A program made the translations under genes and the position numbers. DNA of 64,000 nucleotides, from the NCBI RefSeq assembly GCF_000373245.1, contig NZ_KB890756.1, positions 62,001 to 126,000 of the forward strand, in the 5' to 3' direction. A model generated the notes under the pieces. That model had not been told where the DNA came from. It made no database searches and saw only the letters and a list, made by a program, of their open reading frames with translations. This document shows, one piece after another, positions 35,967-42,907 of the stretch (within the stretch, counting starts at the first letter, position 1; the number at the start of each line of letters is the position of its first letter). This stretch comes from Echinicola pacifica DSM 19836. GTDB lineage: Bacteria > Bacteroidota > Bacteroidia > Cytophagales > Cyclobacteriaceae.

Positions 35967-37880
35967 ATGAAAACCCTTAGAAATTATTTTATTTTGACCT
36001 TTATCTTGATCAGTGCTTGTACGATTGAGGATTCTCCGCCGCTGCTTTCCATAGAGGAGGAAGTTACAGGACAAGGAGATCCTGAAAGTCTTATGGTCTT
36101 AGGAGAAAAAAAAGGAAATCCATTTACAATTGAAAATGTAAAGTCCGCATTGAATCTCTTAGAAAAAAAGTATCAAAAAGAAAACCGTCGAATTAATTGT
36201 TCAAACTGCTCTTCATATTTGACCCCAACTCACCGTTACGTAAAATTCAGACCTCAAAATTACGACCAGCTTGCAGCATTAGACCTTACCAACTATGATT
36301 TATGGGATTACCCTCTGGATGTGGACGTGCAATTTGTAGGTGATTACTATCATGATCCAGGAGTTGGTCAAGATGGAATCACCCCCTTTTACACTTTGGT
36401 ACCCTACCAATATCCTATAACTATTAATGTTCCGTATGACTTAATTTCTGAAATTTATTTATATAATGAAGATGATGGGGATATTCAAGATGCAGACCCA
36501 TGGGATCCAACCTATCCTAGCTGTATAGATCCAACAGATATTAAAGCAGATTGTCCTGAAGCCAGGAAAACAATGATTAATAATACAACGGAAGCTTCAA
36601 AAAATCTAGACAAAATGGGGATTGATCGATTCGACCTTTACAATTTAATGATGGAACTGTCTGGGAATAAGGATGAAATTATCAATCCTACCGAGCAAAA
36701 AGCAAGAATTAGTTCTACCAACACAGTTGCTGGCACAATTAAAGTTAAAGATAATTCTATTAACGTAGATATACCATTACAACGTGTTTTGGTTAAAACA
36801 AGAAGATGGTTTAAACTTCGAAGAGCTTTAACAAATTTTAATGGACAATATTCCATTTCCGTTAACTATCGTAAAAAAGCAATCGTTTCGGTACACTTTA
36901 CAGATGGATCCACGAAACTCAGAGGGATAAATAATGTATGGAAATTCTGGCAATTTGCAATTCCTATTAAAAAGACTTTAGGCGAATTTAGTACTTCTCA
37001 ATTGCAAAACGTATCGTACACATTCCCTTATAATTCAAATGCAAACACAAATGCTGCCACTCAATGGGTAGCAGGTAACACTTGGAATACCGTCATAGAT
37101 TCAAGAAACGGAAAATTAGGAATCTCTGGATGGGGTACTTCCTCACTAAATATCTGGGTTTCATCTCGAATAACTCAATCAGCATCTGCCCCTATGCTTC
37201 GATCAGTATTTAATACTTCCTTGTTATCTAGTGCAATTGATTTTTATTTATTGGGAAGTACAGGCCCAATAGCGGTCGCTGCAAAAAAAATCTTGCAAAA
37301 TTTATCACCTGACATCACACTTAGATACAGCAATAGTGCAAACCTCATTATGAATGCTGCCCAGATAAAAGAATCCATTTATCATGAAATGGCACATGCA
37401 GAACATTATAGTTTAGTAGGGAACAATTATTGGATTGATTACATCTCTTATATAGTAGCTAATGGAGGGTATGGCAATAAAAATAGTAGTGGAAGCGGAC
37501 GAATAGCAGTAGCAGAAGCCTGGGGTGCTTATATAGGCGGGCTTTATGGAAGCCTTCATTACAGAAGTTTTACGGGAAATAGTAATGCCCAACTTATAGC
37601 TAATAGGTTACTTGATAATTTAGAATTGCAGAAACCATCTGATGCTTCAATTTCAAGTTATTGGATACCTCGAGGTCTCTATTATGATCTCACAGATACA
37701 GGTGAACCAACAAGTACAGGTGTTATTGACAACGTCAATCTCTATACTCCCGCTATGATCTTCCAAAGTCTAAATGGTGGTGTGCTATCAGTTGGGCAGT
37801 TTAAAACTGACCTTTTGAAAAGAAACAACAATCTACAAATTACACAAGTAAACCAATTGATTCAAAGTTATGGGTACTAA
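35967..37880 (+). CDS. Lipoprotein with HExxH metalloprotease-like motif
   Basis: A 637-residue lipoprotein (signal ending FILISAC before TIEDSPP). No named family is recognised over the full length. An N-terminal region with a CSNC pair (residues ~77-80) is followed by a beta-sandwich stretch (TVAGTIKVKDNSINVDIPLQ to ISVNYRKKAIVSVHF), as in carboxypeptidase-regulatory domains. Towards the C-terminus is IYHEMAHAEHY, with His473, Glu474 and His477, and about 40 residues later AVAEAWGAYIGG with Glu517, a possible third ligand. That spacing fits a gluzincin-like zinc peptidase. Start is ATG 35967. It is followed by an overlapping second lipoprotein gene (11 bp). Confidence 0.7.
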   Translation: MKTLRNYFILTFILISACTIEDSPPLLSIEEEVTGQGDPESLMVLGEKKGNPFTIENVKSALNLLEKKYQKENRRINCSNCSSYLTPTHRYVKFRPQNYDQLAALDLTNYDLWDYPLDVDVQFVGDYYHDPGVGQDGITPFYTLVPYQYPITINVPYDLISEIYLYNEDDGDIQDADPWDPTYPSCIDPTDIKADCPEARKTMINNTTEASKNLDKMGIDRFDLYNLMMELSGNKDEIINPTEQKARISSTNTVAGTIKVKDNSINVDIPLQRVLVKTRRWFKLRRALTNFNGQYSISVNYRKKAIVSVHFTDGSTKLRGINNVWKFWQFAIPIKKTLGEFSTSQLQNVSYTFPYNSNANTNAATQWVAGNTWNTVIDSRNGKLGISGWGTSSLNIWVSSRITQSASAPMLRSVFNTSLLSSAIDFYLLGSTGPIAVAAKKILQNLSPDITLRYSNSANLIMNAAQIKESIYHEMAHAEHYSLVGNNYWIDYISYIVANGGYGNKNSSGSGRIAVAEAWGAYIGGLYGSLHYRSFTGNSNAQLIANRLLDNLELQKPSDASISSYWIPRGLYYDLTDTGEPTSTGVIDNVNLYTPAMIFQSLNGGVLSVGQFKTDLLKRNNNLQITQVNQLIQSYGY

Positions 37881-38550
37881 TGCTATAGTTAAAAAAGCTG
37901 GGCTACTAGCCCAGCTTCTTCTCGTATTAATTTTGGCTTCATTTTCATGTGAGGATGATGACACCTTGTATTTGAGTAAGGCTTTTCAATTACCAATAGA
38001 TGTAATACCCCAAAAGGAGATTTTCAAAGTTGGTAATACAATCTATGTCAATATAAATTTCCCCAAAATCTTGTCTGACAAAGATAAAACCGTACAATAC
38101 CTATTTGAAGATTATGATTTTGGCACTTCCGTAAGAATAGTTGAGCTCAAAGATAAAACTCAGCCACTAGCTGGACAACCGGGCTCAATTCAATCATTTA
38201 AATTTATTAATCAGGTTGGAGGAATTTATCCTTTTGGAGCAGGAGGAGGAGAATTAAAGCTTGTGTTTACAGGTGACACGTATATATATAAAGGGAAAAT
38301 AATCTTGAAAAAGCCAGGGATTTATAATATTTCATTTATGTCAGACTTTTCCTCAATTGCTACAGTTGTAAAAGCCCCCTCTGGATATAAACATATAATT
38401 GCTGGAGTTGGACCAAGCTTTACTTTGGTAAATTCCGGTATTCCTCTTAATTATCATTTATTCGTAAAATATACCGCTTCCGAATTTGAAACTTCTGATG
38501 ATTCAGATACACAAGCAAGAAGTTTTTTCCCATTTGTAGTTGTAGAATAA
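37870..38550 (+). CDS. Lipoprotein, unknown, partner of the HExxH protein
   Basis: A 226-residue protein with a lipoprotein signal (LLAQLLLVLILASFSC before EDDDTLYL). The rest is beta-rich: FKVGNTIYVNINFPKIL, LKLVFTGDTYIYKGKIILKKPGIYNISF, ending SFFPFVVVE. It looks like a single extended beta domain with no catalytic motif and no recognised family. The ATG overlaps the preceding gene by 11 bp, so the products probably work together, perhaps as enzyme and accessory lipoprotein. Confidence 0.65.
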   Translation: MGTNAIVKKAGLLAQLLLVLILASFSCEDDDTLYLSKAFQLPIDVIPQKEIFKVGNTIYVNINFPKILSDKDKTVQYLFEDYDFGTSVRIVELKDKTQPLAGQPGSIQSFKFINQVGGIYPFGAGGGELKLVFTGDTYIYKGKIILKKPGIYNISFMSDFSSIATVVKAPSGYKHIIAGVGPSFTLVNSGIPLNYHLFVKYTASEFETSDDSDTQARSFFPFVVVE

Positions 38551-38986
38551 CAAAAATTTTCATACCTATTAAAAACATACTTATCAAAGTGTAAAGCCCT
38601 TATAATGCGTATAATTCGCCTTCAATGGGAAAATTTAGCCTAATCCGCATAAGGCTATTCGCTCAGTGGATCCTTGATATTTACGATAGGTAGAGATCCA
38701 TTATTAGATTAATGATTTTATCTATGAGCAGGGATTCTCACGATGCCATCCAAGCAACTAGCGTAAGGCTTTACCCAACTTTGGAAGTATCTTTATTCAT
38801 TCTGTATCTTTTCGAAGGACATTAGGTATCCACCTACATTTCCCCTTTTATATATCCCTACATGAGATCTGCTGAACTCAATGTTATTTTCTAAAATTAA
38901 AGCGGCAATAATATTTAATATTTGCACGGTTACATTTTCTTAGCCTTGTTTTTAATAAACTAAAAGAAAACATCCTTCGCTTCTGA
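38551..38986. other. Gene-free stretch between convergent genes
   Basis: 436 bp between convergent operons with no coding frame, no strong terminator and no recognised RNA. A short element near 38,932 (CATTTTCTTAGCCTTG-TTTTTAATAAACT) resembles one near 41,661 on the other side of the adjacent lipoprotein operon. Confidence 0.35.
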
Positions 38987-40042
38987 TCACTCAAACAAAT
39001 CACTAACGGGATTAATTTTAAGAATAATGGAACTGTCTCTTTCTATGCTTGAAAAATAATTTCCCTTCTTATCAAAATGTAAGAACGACTCGGATGCGAC
39101 CAAGCCAATTGTACTTCCTTTATGATCAAGCTTATGAATGAATGTTTTGGAAGATTTCACCACGTCCCGGTCAAAAATGATATGTTCTAAATATATGGCA
39201 TCATGGGTTACCTCAATCCCCCGAGTCAGATCATTTTTATATTTCCATATTTTCTCAAAGGAAAGTTGGGTCATTTCAAATTCGTGAACTGGCATCTTTA
39301 TTCTTTCCTTAAATAATTTTGGGAGATCAAAAACGATCGAATCATAGGTGGATTTTTTTAAATCATATTTATATAGCACATTCTCACCTTTGCAGTAATA
39401 AATTACATTATTGTAAACATCAAACTCAAAAAAGCGATCGGTCAATAGTTTCCCAGGTGATACAAACAGTCTTTTAAAAGGTTTTCTTAGAGAAGTATCG
39501 TTTATATAAAACACTAAATTATAAGGATCTGTGGGATTAATGTCCGACATCACAATAGCATTTTGATCTGTAACCAAGAAATTAGACACATTAGCACCAC
39601 CTGAAAAACTCAAGATCAATTCTTTCTTATTAGATGCTGAAAGATGCTTTTTAATGTACATGTTTTTATTTGTATAGGTAGAAAAAATTGTTTCGCCTCT
39701 AATCCCTATATCATGTGTGTTACCCACATAAACAAATCTATCTCCAGTTCTGACCTCCTTTATTTCATTTTTATAGGTTTCCAAAGCACTATCATACTGT
39801 GCCAACATATATACCTTTCCTATACCCAATATACCTAGATAAAACCCTTTATCAGTGTAGAAATATTTACGGTTAAAGTAATCAAAGAAAGGGGAGTAAA
39901 TCTGATTTAATTGGTCAAATAAAGGTGTAACCTCTATGGAATCTTTATATTCGATAGTATGTATATGAATATCTGGAATATTAGATTCACAGGAAGCCCA
40001 AAACACCATACTACAAAAAGTCAGTAACTGAAATTTCTTCAT
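38987..40042 (-). CDS. Propeller-like lipoprotein (DUF4221-like)
   Basis: A 351-residue lipoprotein (MKKFQLLTFCSMVFWASC before ESNIPD). The body shows repeating short beta-strand units, e.g. YFYTDKGFYLGILGIGKVYML, DRFVYVGNTHDIGI, DNVIYYC-like VYNNVIYYCKGENVLYKYD and AIYLEHIIFDRD, consistent with a beta-propeller related to the DUF4221 and 6-bladed groups. The assignment is by pattern only. Start ATG 40042 gives the lipoprotein signal. It is last gene of a three-gene unit, 33 bp after the small CxxC lipoprotein. Confidence 0.6.
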   Translation of the reverse strand: MKKFQLLTFCSMVFWASCESNIPDIHIHTIEYKDSIEVTPLFDQLNQIYSPFFDYFNRKYFYTDKGFYLGILGIGKVYMLAQYDSALETYKNEIKEVRTGDRFVYVGNTHDIGIRGETIFSTYTNKNMYIKKHLSASNKKELILSFSGGANVSNFLVTDQNAIVMSDINPTDPYNLVFYINDTSLRKPFKRLFVSPGKLLTDRFFEFDVYNNVIYYCKGENVLYKYDLKKSTYDSIVFDLPKLFKERIKMPVHEFEMTQLSFEKIWKYKNDLTRGIEVTHDAIYLEHIIFDRDVVKSSKTFIHKLDHKGSTIGLVASESFLHFDKKGNYFSSIERDSSIILKINPVSDLFE

Positions 40043-40075
40043 ATATAAAACCTTTATCCCTAAATTCATATATCC

Positions 40076-40420
40076 TCACATCTCTGAAAACAATCGTTCA
40101 AATACTTTAAACTCTCTTTTTATTACTAATTTTGCGGAAATAACAATAGACAGTTCGACTTTTCGCTTACTTATGGAGGTGATTAAAACCGTATAATCTT
40201 TTGTCACAAAAGTATTAACTGCATTAATTTTATAATCTAAACATCCACTACATCCGTCAAAATCCAACAAAACATAATTTCCAGTTTTAGGCAAGTTAAA
40301 ATGATCTAAGAGGTTATATATATTAACCTCATTACTTACCTCGTTTCTATTTGTACATCCTAATAACAAAAGAAATATAAACCCACATAGCCAAATAGAC
40401 TTAGAAATTGATAATATCAT
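40076..40420 (-). CDS. Small lipoprotein with a CSGC motif
   Basis: A 114-residue protein with signal ending FIFLLLLGC before TNRNEVS. After ~35 residues comes GNYVLLDFDGCSGCLDYK, a beta-strand followed by Cys-Ser-Gly-Cys, then a helix and a strand (YTVLITSISK). This is the layout of the first half of a thioredoxin fold with a CxxC centre, but the chain is only about half the length of a thioredoxin domain. Its start overlaps the preceding gene by 20 bp. Thiol exchange with partner lipoproteins is possible but unproven. Confidence 0.6.
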   Translation of the reverse strand: MILSISKSIWLCGFIFLLLLGCTNRNEVSNEVNIYNLLDHFNLPKTGNYVLLDFDGCSGCLDYKINAVNTFVTKDYTVLITSISKRKVELSIVISAKLVIKREFKVFERLFSEM

Positions 40421-41546
40421 ACTTCAATGTATCTTCGGAGACATACTCATTGTAATAATTATTTTTGGGAATGAATAAGCCCCTTTCGCCCACAAATGCG
40501 CCATAGATATTGTATGTTTTACCTAGAAAATCGTATTCGTCAATAAGGTTAAAATTTTCATCAAACACCATAATGGAGAATTCATTTTTATCCTCACTTG
40601 ACATATTTAAATCACTCTCATAATTGAATCCTGACCTTCCTCTCATTACAAATCTGTAATAACGATTTCTTATGTGATCCTCTATAATTCTGGAATAAGA
40701 TGTATTACTTATATAATACTCTAAGTACTTTTCCACTGGGAATCTTTCTATAACAGGAGATAGTCCTGAAAAATAGCGGCTTCCCGCATTGGTCTTATTT
40801 ATCAAATTGTATGTACTATCGTATATCAATAATTCATTTAGAACAGGCCACGAGTAAACCCACTTATTGCTTTTTGTCAAAACTCTATAATTCACAGCGT
40901 GAAGAGTTATATATGAATTGTTTACGTATTCTGATGGATAGGTCATTTTTTCATTAAAATATACGGAGTCCACTTCCATATCGAATACAATATCTGTGTA
41001 TGTTTTTGACTCAGAATACTTAAGAAATGTGGTGTTCCTCAAGGTCAAATGAGCAAGAAACAATTTCCCATTTCTATAATAATTTGGACGTGATGGATTA
41101 GAAGAATGATTTATTAAATTTGGAAATTCAACATCGACAGGAAGTGCTGGATTATATCTATGTCGAACATTTCCATTTGAATCTATCAAAACTGTTCCTC
41201 GAAGAGTATAAGCCGGGATAAGCAAAATAGAGTCCGGGTTAATTACGTAAAAGTAATTTTTAGATAAGCCAGAATATCTCACATCCTTAACAAGGTTGAC
41301 TCTTTTTCTGATTTTTCCTTTTTCAATATCATAAATATCAATTGTCTTATTGTGCTTATTTAAGACATACAGGTATTCATCATTGCCATCCCTCACAATT
41401 TGAAACAATTCAAAATCGAATGTCGCCAAGCTATCAATGATTAAATTGTAACTCTCGATTTTATAATTGCTATTATAATCTTCCGTTTCGGAAAGACCAC
41501 AAGAAGAACCTAAAATCAAAACTATCCATACTGATATAAGTCTCAT
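40401..41546 (-). CDS. DUF4221-like beta-propeller lipoprotein
   Basis: A 381-residue lipoprotein (signal MRLISVWIVLILGSSC before GLSETED). The repeated-blade pattern includes DEYLYVLNKHNKTIDIYDIEKG, NYFYVINPDSILLIPAY, NGKLFLAHLTLRNTTFLKYS, LNELLIYDSTYNLI and EFSIMVFDENFNLIDEYDFLG, as in Bacteroidota DUF4221 propellers. It is first gene of a three-lipoprotein operon. These proteins have no established function; surface binding of a peptide or glycan is a reasonable guess. Confidence 0.65.
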   Translation of the reverse strand: MRLISVWIVLILGSSCGLSETEDYNSNYKIESYNLIIDSLATFDFELFQIVRDGNDEYLYVLNKHNKTIDIYDIEKGKIRKRVNLVKDVRYSGLSKNYFYVINPDSILLIPAYTLRGTVLIDSNGNVRHRYNPALPVDVEFPNLINHSSNPSRPNYYRNGKLFLAHLTLRNTTFLKYSESKTYTDIVFDMEVDSVYFNEKMTYPSEYVNNSYITLHAVNYRVLTKSNKWVYSWPVLNELLIYDSTYNLINKTNAGSRYFSGLSPVIERFPVEKYLEYYISNTSYSRIIEDHIRNRYYRFVMRGRSGFNYESDLNMSSEDKNEFSIMVFDENFNLIDEYDFLGKTYNIYGAFVGERGLFIPKNNYYNEYVSEDTLKYDIINF

Positions 41547-42005
41547 ACTAGTTAATTAATTACCAATAGTGTCTCCAGCCTTCCTGACACAACTTAACCT
41601 ATGGATCCAATCAAAAGGAAGACGATGAATATAAAAATCCCTCTACCATCTCTCAACCTTAGCATTTTCTTGCCTACTATTTTTAATAAACTTAAATCAT
41701 ATGATTCCAAAAGCCAGCACCAATCATCTCATTACAAAAAGATAAACTATTCAGAGCTAAGGGCATGACCCTCACTTTTGGGGAAGTTTCTGCGAAAGAA
41801 TGGTCATTATAATTAATTTAAGGTTAATAAAAAATAAAACCCTATAATTACATTGAACTATACTCATTTAAAATATCAATGCCATTATTAATCAATTATA
41901 ACCATCAAAATTTACCTAAAACAAGCTTAAGCAACTAGTATAAAAAAATAGGAATAGACTTTCTCTAGTAGAGTAAAGTAGGTTAGCAAAACCATATAGG
42001 TTAGG
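41547..42005. other. Gene-free AT-rich boundary
   Basis: 459 bp with no coding frame. This is where the AT-rich lipoprotein island meets the more GC-rich glycan locus. It must hold the promoter of the three-lipoprotein operon and the 3' end of the glycan locus. No strong hairpin or repeat with a known role was found. Confidence 0.35.
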
Positions 42006-42884
42006 CTAGTCAAAAGGGCTGGACACCACTTCCTCCCAACATTCCTCGGCCAGCTGCTTATAGCGTAAGGCTTGCTGCCAGCGATCGCCTTCTTCCTGGG
42101 CATCGCCATCGGCATTCTTAAAGGTCCTGGCATAGAAGATATCAGCCTGGAGAAGCTCTACCGCAAAACAGATAAAGTCGCCAGGCCCCGCAGATTGCAA
42201 AAATCCTCGAAAAGACCGCTTCCACATTTCTTTAAAATGATCCACGTAACTGAGCGCTTCTCCTGTACCAATATCCACCTGGATGCATCCGGGATTCCCT
42301 ATCCTCCCATGCATATAGCGTACCCGCTCAAAAACCGGCTGGATAAATTCCCATTTGCTCTCGATACCTCCATACACCATCTCCTGGCCCGTGTACCAAT
42401 GCGAAAAATCTCCATTGAAACGAAGCTCAGGAAAACGCTTCACCAGTTCCACCGTTCGCCACATGTCCTGGGTGATGGTAGCTCGATGGGTTTCGATATA
42501 CAGGGGAAAGTCATATTTCACTGAGCTATTTAGGATATAATCCACCAAATGCCCCACTTCCAAATCTGACTCCAGTCCCCATCCCACATGCAAGGTGGCG
42601 CAGTCATACCCCTGATCGACCCACTTTGGCAGGAGAAGGTCCAGCTCCCCCACGGCATTCATCCTAGCATGCGCAGATAAGCCCAGCGCCAAATCCCTGC
42701 ATCTATTGGGCTCTCCATCCTGAATCCCCCCAAATCCTGCCTGCTTTATCTCCTTATGCTTGGACGCATCATCAGCCTCAGGACCTGTACTAAATGGGGG
42801 AAGATCATTGCAGCCACCATAATTCATATCTACGCGCAGATAGGGCTTGCGCTGGCTGCCGTCATTAGTGTTTCTGATCATCAT
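42006..42884 (-). CDS. Sugar isomerase/epimerase-like TIM barrel protein
   Basis: A 292-residue protein without a signal peptide, of the xylose-isomerase-like/AP-endonuclease-2 superfamily. The metal-site residues appear in order: Glu in LYIETHRATITQD, Asp in FNGDFSHWY, His in RYMHGRIGNPG and Glu in FAVELLQ. Strands such as ATLHVGWGLE complete the barrel. Members isomerise or epimerise sugars or cleave inositol derivatives; which reaction applies here is unknown. It starts 23 bp after the GH2 stop, so it is last gene of the glycan locus and probably acts on a released monosaccharide. Confidence 0.75.
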   Translation of the reverse strand: MMIRNTNDGSQRKPYLRVDMNYGGCNDLPPFSTGPEADDASKHKEIKQAGFGGIQDGEPNRCRDLALGLSAHARMNAVGELDLLLPKWVDQGYDCATLHVGWGLESDLEVGHLVDYILNSSVKYDFPLYIETHRATITQDMWRTVELVKRFPELRFNGDFSHWYTGQEMVYGGIESKWEFIQPVFERVRYMHGRIGNPGCIQVDIGTGEALSYVDHFKEMWKRSFRGFLQSAGPGDFICFAVELLQADIFYARTFKNADGDAQEEGDRWQQALRYKQLAEECWEEVVSSPFD

Positions 42885-42907
42885 TAGTTTTGTTTTATTC
42901 TATAAAA

